Source: Chara braunii (taxonomy: Eukaryota; Streptophyta; Charophyceae; Charales; Characeae). Taken from it: a stretch of DNA of 33,685 nucleotides. A program made the position numbers and the translations under genes. Under the pieces are notes generated by a model. That model had not been told where the DNA came from and ran no database searches. It saw nothing but the letters and a program-made list of their open reading frames with translations. The stretch covers positions 513,873 through 547,557 of the forward strand of contig BFEA01000172.1 in NCBI GenBank assembly GCA_003427395.1. The letters run 5' to 3'. Positions 1 through 9,792 of this stretch are shown one piece after another. Position 1 is the first letter of the stretch; each line of letters opens with the position of its first letter.

Positions 1-90
1 AAAAAAAAAAAAAAAATTTAAAAATGAATACCAAGCTACTGAGGCCTTGTCCTACCACCTCATGCCTGGCCAGAGGTACAGTCAGATGCA

Positions 91-175
91 TTGTGGACAG
101 GGCTTCCCGAGAATGCCTTGAAAAGAAGGGGATTGTGGACAGGGCTCGTGAGAATGCATTGAAAAGAAGGGGGCT
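91..175. repeat. Tandem duplication, 2 x ~42 bp
   Basis: Two adjacent copies start with TTGTGGACAGGGCT at 91 and 133 and each ends in a GAAAAGAAGGGG-type block. They differ at a few positions, so the duplication is not brand new. No coding role is apparent. Confidence 0.8.
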
Positions 176-966
176 GACAAAGCAATAGGGCGTCCTCCCA
201 CTACTGTCCACATGCTCAAAAGACACAAATCATGGTCGTGTATCTTTCCATGTTCTAGAGGAAAATTGATTCTCATTTTGCACGAGGCCCATAGATTGCT
301 CCCCCGCCTCTCACGCGGAGTCACGTAAGAAACAGAAGACATTCTTCTTCTCCAAAAAAAAACAAAAAAACAAAGGCAAAATGTCATTTCAACCTCTGAA
401 CTACTTTACATGTATCTACCCATGTTCTACAGGACTATTCATTCTCATTTTGCACATTCGGTGAGTCGTGGAGCGAGGCCCTAGATCTCGATAGCTATTT
501 TCTTGCCTTTTTTTTTAGTAAGCCTTGCCAACAAGGCAGGGCACTCCCTTCTCGTTTTTCAATACTTCATAGCAGTAAACAGATGAATGCTTCCCATATT
601 TCTCGAGAGGTGCAGTTCAAACTGGAAAAAAAAACAAAAGCAGAAACGCCCCAGGCCCAAATCGTCCGCCCCTATTTTGAAACGGGAAAAAATGTCACCC
701 CTCAAAAGGGAAACTGTGGACGGCGCCTTATGCTGATTTTCGAACGACTTGGACAAGCTAACCTGCCCTATGACTGGTCTTAGGGACGACTGCGACCGGA
801 CCCTTTTTCTGCTTTCGGAAACCCCAAACGGACCCATCCTAGCAACGCTGTACTGCACGACATTACCCAAAATGGAAATGACACGAAACGACGAAATGCA
901 AACCACACAAGGCGCAGCCTCCTGGCTGCGAATTGCAACATTTTTTAGCGCATCGGGTCCAGAAAC

Positions 967-1010
967 CATCCGACTGCATGTAGTGTGTCATCCGACTGCA
1001 TGTACAGTGT
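967..1010. repeat. Tandem duplication, 2 x 22 bp
   Basis: CATCCGACTGCATGTA occurs at 967 and again at 989, giving a 22-bp period with near-identical copies. Confidence 0.8.
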
Positions 1011-1042
1011 TGTATACTGGAGGGAGGCCCTCTATCTCCATT

Positions 1043-1102
1043 CTAGAAGCAGCACAGCTCATGCATTGACACCTAGAAGCAGCACAACTCATGCATTGAC
1101 AT
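1043..1102. repeat. Tandem duplication, 2 x 30 bp
   Basis: Units start CTAGAAGCAGCACA at 1043 and 1073. They differ at one or two bases (GCTC versus ACTC in the middle). It lies about 140 bp before the LINE-A fragment begins. Confidence 0.85.
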
Positions 1103-1248
1103 CATTAACAAGAAGAAACTAAGCCTTCAAGGTTCTGATTAGGCTGATACTGGGGAATGATATCCCATGGGCCCTTTATGCACATATACAGATTGCATGC
1201 CTGCCCCCCCCCTCATGCCCGCAACGTCCACTGCATCCTCTCAGGTGG

Positions 1249-2839
1249 GTGACAAATCAGGCATGGACCATTCCAGCTACTCCCAGGAGTGACACGGACG
1301 ATACCTTGGCTGGAAAAGCAAAAAGGGACACCCGGACTGACCCCCTGTGGCCTGATCTATTAAAACTGTGGAGAGAATCTGGCCCGACACAAAGACCAGC
1401 CTCCTTGAGGTGGCACGGAATCTGGGGCAAACCCCTTTATGGCCACCCACAAATTTGAGACCCTCAGGGCAACCCGCTCTCCCTACGCCGCACCTCCAAA
1501 TGGAGAAAGTGGTTAAAGAAGGGAATCTACACGATGGGAGACATATGGGATGACATGCGTGCCACATGGCTCTCATAAGAAGCACTGGTTGCCAAATTTG
1601 GCCCCGTCCACAACCTGTCCCAGGACCTACAGGAACTGCAAGAGGCGGTCCCACTGGCCTGGGTCAGAGTTTTAAAAATGGGTCCATCAATCCAAAAGGG
1701 AGACTGGGTAGTGCATATGGGTTCCCTGCTCCTCCCTATGACTATATACAGGGTCCACCAGGTGACACACGGCTCACTGGACCTCGAAGCTTTTTGCCCG
1801 GACCTGCCTGGGGCGAGGTGGTCCGCTATGCGTCGGCAGCCAGACCTTGACAGACAACTTCAAGATACGGCGGCCTTCCTCAGAGTTCGTGTAGTGGAGG
1901 ACAAAGACGAGAGATGCTATGCATACAAACTTACCACTCCACTGTCCCATTTCCCCTTTGACCCAACGGAGTGGGAATGGAGAGTGGGGACAGAAACTAC
2001 AATCACCCCATGGCAATACTCAGTTAAAACTGGGTACAGAGCAACACACACCTCAGCCCCAGTTATGGACAGCATCCTACGAAGATGAGAGAGGGACTCC
2101 TCACTGACAAAAGAGGACTTCCGTTCCTTCAGATGGGCACTCTTCTCCCACCTGAAACCGACTAACCACAGAGCTCTCCAGTGGCAGATCGTTCACAGAT
2201 GTCTTCCCACCCCGGATTGGTTGACAAACAGGATAGACCTGGAACGGAGAGGGCTTTTGTCCCCGCTCTGCTCCTACTGCATAGACACTCCCCCCAGAAA
2301 AAGGGCCACACTGGAGCATTGTCTCCTTAACTGTCCAATGGTGGTTCGGCTCTGGCGGTGGTGGGACGCAGCTTGGCACTACCTTACAGGCTGCCACTTA
2401 CCTTGGAACTTGCAGGCCCTCCTTCTCGGTATTACCACAGAGGGAGAGCATTGGTCACCATTTGCACTAAATCTGTTCCAATACACATGCCTCGCCCTTC
2501 TCATGGCGGCTTGGAGAATGAGGTGCTCGCACGAAAGAAGCCAACTCCTGTTCGGGTTTCAGCAAGCAAAAGTTGAAATAAGCCATCTTATTACGGTACA
2601 AACATACGATGTCTGGAAAGACCTGCAGTCACGACTGCAACAAGAGAAGGACGCAGCCAAGCATTCAACATGGATGGACCCGAACTCGAGATTGTGTCAT
2701 CTGGACACGGATCACAGCTTGCAACCGAGAGCCAATGGGAATTCCTGCCACAACAGAACTTTACGATGCAACACCGACCTGCTAATTTTGTACTGATACC
2801 TGAAGATCCCCCGATCCCCTGTCCCAGACTCCTGTTCCC

Positions 2840-2877
<38 letters not shown>

Positions 2878-2930
2878 ATGTACTGATGATGTATCTGATA
2901 CACAGTTGTTGGAATTCCTGTCAGCATTGA
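1249..2930 (+). pseudogene. LINE-A ORF2 C-terminal fragment (zf-RVT finger and proline tail)
   Basis: This is the C-terminal part of a LINE ORF2 polyprotein, downstream of the RT core. The start (TNQAWTIP) matches LANRAWPIP in LINE-C, and DPLWPDLLKLWRE matches DPFWTDLLKTWRE. The frame then changes several times. At 2221-2796 a zf-RVT type zinc finger is visible (CSYC, then HCLLNC and WRWWD), as in the two sister copies. The last part is read in another frame at 2670-2930: WEFLPQQNF corresponds to the ELPRNYHLHF region of LINE-C and leads into a run of about 13 prolines encoded by the poly-C tract. Stops and frameshifts make it non-functional. Start and end are similarity limits, not real gene ends. 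Confidence 0.7.
2841..2876 (+). repeat. Poly-C tract, 36 bases
   Basis: An uninterrupted run of 36 C lies inside the end of LINE-A ORF2, where it encodes consecutive prolines. The sister LINEs carry only short proline-rich tails at this place (DPCPPP in LINE-C, LPDPFPPHP in LINE-B), so the run looks like a local expansion of CCC codons. The exact length in the assembly is uncertain because homopolymers are error-prone. Confidence 0.9.
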
Positions 2931-2935
2931 TTGCC

Positions 2936-3219
2936 CTGGCGGCCTGGCCACAGGGGATTGACCGAGCAGGGTATTAGACAAGATATTTGGCAGGGGGGGA
3001 ACCTCTTCACCAGAAAGCCAGCGTCAGATGTGTCATTCTCTACTGGTTCCCCCGTCTGAGATGTGCCTAGTCCTTTACAGGCTGGAAAACAAGTCCAGCG
3101 TCCCATATGTAGGATCTCGAATTAGCCACTGGGGGGCACCAGTGGAACCTCCTTTCATTTTCTTTCATCTCTGTATCTGCCTTATCTACCTGAGGACTGT
3201 TTTAAGAGTGTGAACATTC
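2936..3219. other. Spacer between convergent LINE-A and LINE-B 3' ends
   Basis: About 280 bp with no recognisable gene. It probably contains the 3' untranslated ends of both LINEs. No clear poly-A tail or target-site duplication could be assigned by eye. Confidence 0.5.
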
Positions 3220-4819
3220 TCAGAGAAATGACTCAATTAAAGAGAGTGGGTGTGGTGGGAAGGGATCGGGGAGGCGGAGGGGAAAGGAGGGGTCAATATT
3301 CAGCCAGTCGTTGAAGATGAGGCGGTAGTCCCTACATACTATCAACTCTTGCTGCTGTTGGTCTCCCTTATTACCGCTCCATTCTACTCTCGCCATCCAA
3401 CCACCTTCATCTCCTCCCAACCAATCTCTCCCGAAGGAGGAGATTGCCTTCCTGATATCATTTTGTGTCCGAAACAGGTCCAGCTGGCGCTTCAAGGTAT
3501 GCCATCTTCTCATAATTTCCATCTGGATTTGTTGTTGGATCTGTTCTGTGACCTCGGGCCCTTCGATCTGCACTCCCTCCCTTGCAAGGATGCAGCATTG
3601 CCACCAAAGCCCCAGAGTACTGCTCTTCGTCCTAAATGAAACATATTTTCTGTAAATGTGGATGATTCCTGGGCTTGAGGCCAGTGACCTAGCAATATTG
3701 CCCTCCAGGTCCAGGGCCATGGAGTGTCCGGGTTGATTTTTCTCCAGATTCTATCCCACCATCGCCATGTTAGTTGCGCTGTCAAACATTGCATAAAGAT
3801 ATGTTCGATGGTTTCTGCATTTTTTCGTGGTGGGAAGACCCACAGACATCGTGCACACCAGGGGAGGGCTTGGCCTTTTTGTTCCAGATTTGTATGGTCA
3901 ATCAGCCAGTCCATGGTCGGCAGGCACCGATGTGTTATCTGCCACTGCAGAGAAGTGATCTTTGCAGGTTTCTCTTTTCGGCCCTGGAACCAGGAGATTG
4001 GTGTCAGAAGGGAGCGGTCTACGTTGAGATGCTTTGCCCACCGGTCTATTACTCTGTCTTTAAGGTGTATGTGGACTTCACAGTCAACTTTTGGAGGCTA
4101 ATAGACGCGGTGGGGTTTGCTCTTCGTGCTGTAGGTTTCCACCTCCATTCTAAGGGGTCAAAAGGGAGGTCTTGAATACTAGTGTCTGGTTGAAAGACTC
4201 GAGCTTCCTCACCCTCCCCAAGGACCCGAATACGAAAGATGTCAGTTTTATCTTGCCAGATGAAGGGGTCTCGTCCTCCTCTCATTACCCCTAATCTGTT
4301 GACTGCATACATTTCTACGAGAACATCTTGCGGTCGGGTCGTATGTATCATCCCCACTTGTCTTGGGGTCCCTCTTACTGCTATCCAGTCCCCTTCCTGC
4401 AGGGAGGGACCTTTCCTTAGTACTCTGTACCATGACAGGGGCACCGTCTCGATGAGACTATCGAGATTGTGGTCAATGTGATGACAGTATTTCAAGGTCT
4501 TATGCAACTCATTTGCTGTTTTCCAGTTGCCGCGGTCACAGTCTCAACTGTCCTTTATTTGGATAACTCTGTTTTTCACCCAGCTTTTTCATGGGGTCTC
4601 TGAACTGCACATAACCTTCCCTCATCTGTCAGCGAGCCAGCGATTCCCAAAGAGGGGTTGGCGGAGTACCTCTTCCCACCGCTCCGGGGGTTGTTTGTCC
4701 GGGAGGGGAAGCTTCCGCCAGCTTCGCAGTAGCGTCGGCAAAAACTGGTCCATTTGTTCCCTGGGTTCTCCCCTCCTTTTTGGCCATTTACGCGGAATAG
4801 TCCAATGGCGGTCTTCTAA
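3220..4819 (-). pseudogene. LINE-B ORF2 C-terminal region (connector, zf-RVT finger, tail)
   Basis: This continues the RT protein through several frames. Around 4819-4600 the minus strand still encodes the connector found in LINE-C (LRSWRKLPLPDKQPPERWEE), then a stop. At 4507-4049 the next piece carries RVLRKGPSLQEGDW and FRIRVLG, matching RILRKRPTLILNDW and FRIRVLM of LINE-C. At 3914-3510 a zf-RVT type finger is seen (WCARC, then EHIFMQC and WRWWDRIW). At 3720-3220 the tail reads NWLGG-like DWLGGDEGG and FNDWLNIDPSFPL, ending in a short proline-rich segment. At least three frame changes make it a pseudogene. Confidence 0.8.
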
Positions 4820-6205
4820 TCAAGTAAGAGAATGCACAGTTGAGGGAGCAGAAGGGGCCATTCGCGCCAGGTGTTCTAAGGCCAAGGGTGTCCAGGGACT
4901 ATCTGCAGCAAAGATCAACTTTTTGATCCATTGGAGACAGAGTGTCGTGGTCTGTGTTGCAGGGTCAATTATCCCTAACCCTCCTGCGACTTTGGGTTGT
5001 ATAATTGAGTCCCACGCTACCCGGCTTATTACATTTGTTAAGTCTCCGTCCCCTCGCCATAAGAAGGCAACCACTTTGACTTTTAGTGCACGTAACGCTT
5101 CCTTGCTCAGTGGCCACACTAACGATTTATACCAGAGTGAGGCAAAGACCACGTTATTGATCACCAGCACACGACCAAAAAAAGATGTATGCTTATTCTT
5201 CCAATTGGACAGCTTGGTTAAGGCTGGGGAACTGATCCATTGATCATTGGTTAGAGGACAACCCGTCGCTGTCATCGAAACCCCTAAGATTCTAAGCGGG
5301 GTCTCCAGAGGTAGCCAGGAAATGCGAGGGGTTTCTGGGGGTCTACCTCCCTCATAGTGGATCCACCATCCCTGTGTTTTGTTTCCCCAGTTGATTGTCA
5401 TGTCAGAGACTCGAGAAAACTTCTCCATCATTCTGTGGATCTCTTCCATATTGTCTGTAGTGGCTTCCACAAAAACTGTGAGGTCATCCGCAAATAGAGA
5501 GCACACCGGGACTGCGTCTTCCGGGATGTTAGTTGTTTTAATCCTGGTGATGTCTCTATTTGCACAGAGGTTTGCCGATATCGCCTCCATGATGATTAAG
5601 AAGAGAAGGGCGCTATGGGGTCCCCTTGGCGTACCGAGCGTTCGTATTGGGGGGGGCAAAGAGTCATTCAACTGTATGCAGGTGGTGGCGTTTTGGTGGA
5701 GGATGTGAATCCATCGTCGGAAGACAGGCCCAAAGTTCATATTTTGCAAGCAGTTGTCGAGAAATACCCAGTCTACATGATCGTAGGCTTTTTCAAAATC
5801 TATAAACACCAATGCTGCATTCTGGCGAGAGTGCCTAGCCAATTGGAGAACTTCGTGGACCAGTAGTATATTTTTCTGAATATTCCTATTTTGCATAAAG
5901 CCTGTCTGCGCCGGGTGGATGATCTCCCCCATCACTGGGATCATTTGGTTGGCTAATGCCTTCGCCAACATTTTGTATGTCATTGTTAGGAGGGTTATAG
6001 GTCGAAAGTTCCGAATATTTAGCTTGTCTCCTTTTTTGTAGAGCAGTGAGAGGACTCCCCTACCTACCATTTCTCCCATCCCTCCTCTGTTCCATACTTC
6101 CTTGGAAAAATCCATCAGATCCTGGCTCAGGTGGTCCCACATTACTTTCCAAAATTCTTTGGGGGGTCCATCGATTCCTGGGGTCTTTTCTTCTTCCATT
6201 TGCAT
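4820..6205 (-). pseudogene. LINE-B ORF2 reverse transcriptase domain
   Basis: This 461-residue open frame is a LINE-type reverse transcriptase (RVT_1 family), the enzyme that copies the element RNA at a nicked genomic target. Visible motifs: FRPITLL near residue 67, IHPAQTGF near 96-103, motif A FIDFEKAYDHVDW near 134-146 with the first catalytic Asp, and the catalytic FADD at about 238-241 (DNA near 5484-5496). GGLGIIDP follows near residue 408. The first ATG is internal: the family sequence (PLTKQEIWTVLM) continues upstream in the same frame to about 6245, so the true protein began earlier. An oddity is at residues 190-199, where the conserved RQGDPIAP motif is read out of frame between two compensating single-base indels (see findings). 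The frame ends at 4820 inside the conserved connector. Confidence 0.85.
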
Positions 6206-6408
6206 CAGGACCGTCCAAATCTCTTGTTTGGTCAGCGGGCCCTCCAGACTCTCTCTTTGAGTGTCTGTGAGGATTTACTCAGCGGTTCAAGATATTCGTC
6301 TATCATTTCGCGGTGTGTTCTTTCTGTGTGGTGGAATGTGTGAAGACAGCAGGACAGAAAACAAAAAAGCGGTCCCCTCATCAAGACAGGAACCGGGATG
6401 ATCAAGAG

Positions 6409-6466
6409 TCAGACAAAAGGGAGAGAGGGTTTAGGACTCAGGCAAAAGAGAGAGATGGTTTATGAC
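6409..6466. repeat. Tandem duplication, 2 x 29 bp
   Basis: Two copies start TCAGACAAAAGGGAGAGAG at 6409 and TCAGGCAAAAGAGAGAGA at 6438. They differ at several positions. Confidence 0.75.
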
Positions 6467-6492
6467 TCAGGGGATTAAGGGTTTCACAGCTT

Positions 6493-6514
6493 GGGGTCAG
6501 GGGTCAGGGGTCAG
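6493..6514. repeat. GGGGTCA heptamer repeat
   Basis: Three consecutive GGGGTCA-type units (6493, 6500, 6507), the last running into GGGTTTGGGG. It is short and G-rich. Confidence 0.75.
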
Positions 6515-7075
6515 GGTTTGGGGAATTCAAGGGTCTGAAGGCATCACAGGTAAGGTATCAGGGACAACACAATGAACGAACAATCAGTGGGTGGACTAGT
6601 TAAACTGCACATCCAGTATCTCTTATCAGATACGAAAATCACAGGCACGACGGGATAACTTCAGATCCTTATGACGGGCTCAGGAAACATAAGCACAAGC
6701 CACACTCTCCTTTCTCATTTGCCTCTCCATCCAGCCGCACAAATGCACGCACACAGCATGTCTGTTCAAGGCACAACCAGGCACAACAAATACACTTGGA
6801 TACAAGATGTCACACCTACTGCAACTCGCAACCTACAACTCATAATCCACAACCTACAACTCACGACAAATAAAACATGCACAAGGTTGTAACATACACA
6901 GCATATACAAAGGACAATAGAAACTGCAATTGTAAATAGCTTAACTATACATTTGTACTCCTACACACAACAACACAAGACAACCTCTGGAAAGACAAAA
7001 CTAAGACAGTTAACAGATCACTATCGCATAACATGTAACTTTTCATATTGTACTTTACAGGTATGCTGGCAGGCA

Positions 7076-7750
7076 GATCTAGACCTTAGATCATTAAACG
7101 TTAATGGTCTGGCCTCTGCAAAATTTGAAAAGACGCAAGTTTTCTATGACCAGCTCTAAGGAATAGGAGGTAAAGAATGACCTGATGTCATTTGTATACA
7201 GGAAACTCACTTAACGGACACGGCCTCCCATAATCATTGTCACAAACAGATCTGGCCCCGCACAACGTTCCGGGTACATGCTCCTCGCCCAGGGAGTGCA
7301 GGAGTAGCAATCTGGATCCCACCGGGGTCCAAAGTAGACCAGGTATACTGGAAAGTTGATAAAGAAGAGGGAAGGTGGGCATACATTCTTGCAATGTTAG
7401 ATCTTAAAATTGTAATAGTTTTGTATGTGTATGGGCTAAATAAAGCAGACAATCGTCAACGGTTCTTCGGGTCCTTACTTCCCAAGCTCCCTGTGGGTAT
7501 TCCGGTCATTATCGCTGGAGACTTTAATGCTGCTCCGGATCGCTCATTAGATCGGTGGCGTATCCCAGACCCATGTCCAGACTACGTAGCAGCGGATGAA
7601 GCAATGATGGCTAATCTTACCCAGTCCTTTAACCTTTTGATTCTTTTAGAAGATTAAACCCCACACTTCGCACCTTTTCATGTTTTATAAAGAATCAGTC
7701 GAGGACAGCGTCAAAGTCACGTATTGACCTGATCCTCCTCTATGAAGTGT
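7076..7750 (+). pseudogene. LINE-C ORF2 endonuclease (EEP/APE-type) domain
   Basis: This domain nicks target DNA to prime reverse transcription. It starts with the LDLRSLNVNGLAS block near 7076, which corresponds to the usual N-terminal WNVNG motif. The catalytic Glu lies in CIQETH at about 7193-7210. The GDFN motif is at 7517-7528, and SRIDLILL at about 7717-7740 corresponds to the conserved SRID/SDH-type C-terminal motif. In-frame stops are TAA at 7157 and TGA at 7178. The domain is read in frame 2 until about 7645 and then in frame 1, so a single-base indel lies there; the frame-2 reading ends at TAA 7655. No initiation codon can be chosen with confidence because no intact frame remains. 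Confidence 0.85.
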
Positions 7751-9792
7751 TAGAAGGTGCAGTGCAAATAACCGAAATTTTTCCCAGAAGCCCTCTACCT
7801 GGACGGGATTATGCTATGTGCACTGTCCTCCTCTCTTTCTCCAAAAAGCCAGACCAAGGCAAATGTTATTACAAGCTAAATACATCCCTTCTAAATATAG
7901 AAAGATTCAAGACCTATCTTAAGGATGTTTGAAATTATTGGCGCCTACAGAAGACCCTCATTAATGATAATATAACATAGTTCAAGAACGACCTTTTTTT
8001 CCTAGTCCGTAAATGCAATGAATATTCAAAGATTTTAGCAGCTGAACGTCATGCCAATGAATCAAGACTCTACCAACGGATTCATGAGTTGCAATCACAA
8101 GAAACTACCTTAAGTAACGATGGGGATAATGAGTCAATCGCCCAAGAGATTCAGGAATTAGAGGATCGTCTCTTTTCCCTCATGAAATTTAGATGGCAGG
8201 GAGCTCGGATCAGAGGTAAGCTTCGTCAGGCCGCGACTGAAGGAGGAATGGATGCTAGGTTTTTTGCTATGGCTCGAGCCAAGACCGATAGGAAAGTAAT
8301 CGAAGTCCTAGCTCACCCTCAACGACAAAATGAACAACTAGCAACATCAACGGCAGAATGTACCAGAATTGCAAGAGAATTTTTTAAATCCCTCTTCCTC
8401 TCAGAGACAGCTACCATTCCAACTAACCAACGTATTAAAGATATTGATGATTTCTTAATACCATTGAAAAATTATCTCTCTAACTCTCAAAGAGACATGC
8501 TAGAAAGTCCGCTAACAAAAGAAGAGATATGGACCGCCCTGATGCTTATGGAAGAAGAGAAAAACCCTGATATAGATGAACTACCTAAGAAATTTTGGGA
8601 ATCTCCCTGGGATTTCATTGCTCAGGACCTAATGGACTTTTATCAGGAAGTCTGGGCCTCAGGTCGACTAGGTGAAATAGTGGGGCACGGGGTCCTAACG
8701 CTTCTATACAAAAAATGTGATAAATTTAATTATCGTCTCATCACCCTCCTTTCTGTTATCTATAAACTCATCTGCAAAGCTCTCACTATTCGTCTTAATA
8801 AATATATAGCAGACATAATTCATCCAGCCCAGACGGGCTTTATCCAAGGAAGGAATATTCAAGACAACATCCTTCTCATGAACGAATTGGTCAAACTTTC
8901 TCGCCAATCTAAACATAATGTTGCCTTCATCTTTATAGATTTTGAGAAAGCTTATGACCATGTGGATTGGTTATTTTTGGACAAATGACTAAATAAATTC
9001 AAATTTTGACCAAATTTCAGGAGGTGGATTAAAACATTACATGAGAATGCATCTACAAGGATCATGGTCAATGAGAATGTAGCTCCTCCTATAATGCTAC
9101 AAAGATCAGCCAGGCAAGGAGACCCCATTGCGCCGCTCCTCTTCGTAATCATCATGGAAGCACTGGCAGCTAACATTCGTCACCATAAGGATATCAAGCG
9201 CGTCCAAGTTACATCCATACCAGAGGGTGCCATCCCCGTATGTTCTCTTTTCGTTGATGACCTGTCACTCATGGTTTATCCATCACATGAAAACCTAGAG
9301 GCAATACAACGGATTATGAACGCATTTTATAAATTATCAGACATGAGGATTAACTGGGGTAACAAAACGCTTGGTTGGTGGATGCACTATCAAGGAGTAA
9401 GGCTTCCAGAGCGACCAATGATAAAATGGTTTCCGCTTGACTCGCCCGTCAGGATTCTCGGGATTCCACTCTCAGCCCTGGGCAAACCAACATCTAACAG
9501 CAAAGAGATTTTGAAACATGCACTCTCGAAACTCGAATTATGGAAAGACAAACACACCTCATTGATAGGAAAAACGCTGGCGATTAACAATGTGGTCCTC
9601 GCCTCTATTTGGTACAAATCTGCCGTCTGGGCCTTTGATAACTTATCCATTAAAATCTTGCACAGGCAGTTCGTAGCGTATCTTTGGAGATGTAATCATG
9701 AATCCAAAAATGTTATCAGTAGAGTGGCATGACAATTATTAATCCAACCTAAATCCAAAGGTGGTCTAGGCATAATTGATCCCACCACCCAA
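7751..9792 (+). pseudogene. LINE-C ORF2 reverse transcriptase region
   Basis: All of this is read in frame 1. It includes a linker with charged helical sequence (about 7981-8400) and the RT core. Motifs: IHPAQTGFIQGRNIQ near 8818-8865, motif A FIDFEKAYDHVDW near 8935-8973, SARQGDPIAPLLF near 9106-9144 and the catalytic box FVDDL at 9250-9264. The last is FADDL in LINE-B, so the residue before the Asp pair is Val instead of Ala, but both Asp are kept. Stops: TGA 7930, TAG 7978, TGA 8986, TGA 9007 and TGA 9730. By alignment with LINE-B, 8986 sits on a Cys codon, 9007 on a Gly codon and 9730 on a Trp codon. Apart from these point mutations the protein is well preserved. Confidence 0.88.

Larger units (their letters stand above)
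1..1239. other. Non-coding left flank with short tandem duplications
   Basis: No coding region is supported here: the open frames are short, overlap on both strands and match no family I know. The stretch opens with a 16-base A run. Besides the tandem duplications listed separately, a dispersed direct repeat is visible: a block around 238-290 (shared core ATTCTCATTTTGCAC) recurs near 408-460. It is probably decayed intergenic or old repeat DNA. Confidence 0.6.
1240..2935 (+). mobile_element. LINE-A: 5'-truncated L1-type LINE fragment
   Basis: Only the 3' part of a LINE is present. Its translated pieces align by eye with the C-terminal half of ORF2 of LINE-C (from about 9926 onward) and of LINE-B, but no endonuclease or RT catalytic core lies upstream. 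A 5' truncation is the usual outcome of incomplete target-primed reverse transcription. The left boundary near 1240 is where similarity to LINE-C starts. The right boundary is approximate, set by the end of the proline tail and its stop at 2930. LINE-A and LINE-B are convergent. Confidence 0.75.
3220..6340 (-). mobile_element. LINE-B: L1-type LINE on the minus strand, 5'-truncated
   Basis: Reading the minus strand from about 6340 down to 3220 gives RT, connector, zf-RVT finger and C-terminal tail in the same order as LINE-C. No endonuclease is found beyond 6340, where the similarity stops, so the 5' end is truncated. Protein similarity to LINE-C is high throughout (for example IHPAQTGF, FEKAYDHVDW, GGLGIIDP, EHIF.QC), so they belong to one family. 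LINE-B is richer in G+C than LINE-C. Confidence 0.85.
6341..7069. other. Spacer between divergent LINE-B and LINE-C
   Basis: No gene is recognised. It may contain the 5' untranslated region of LINE-C and possibly a decayed ORF1, but no ORF1 protein (coiled coil, RRM or zinc knuckle) can be seen. Short direct repeats occur: a 29-bp duplication, a GGGGTCA heptamer repeat and a 21-bp duplication around 6829-6868 (AACCTACAACTCA twice). Confidence 0.55.

Noticed and set aside
1-16. Poly-A tail of a retroposon at the window start
   Set aside because: Only the edge is visible, so neither orientation nor a source element can be supported.
559-969. Small open frames in the left flank (both strands)
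   Set aside because: They overlap each other, show no domain or coding bias, and lie among tandem duplications.
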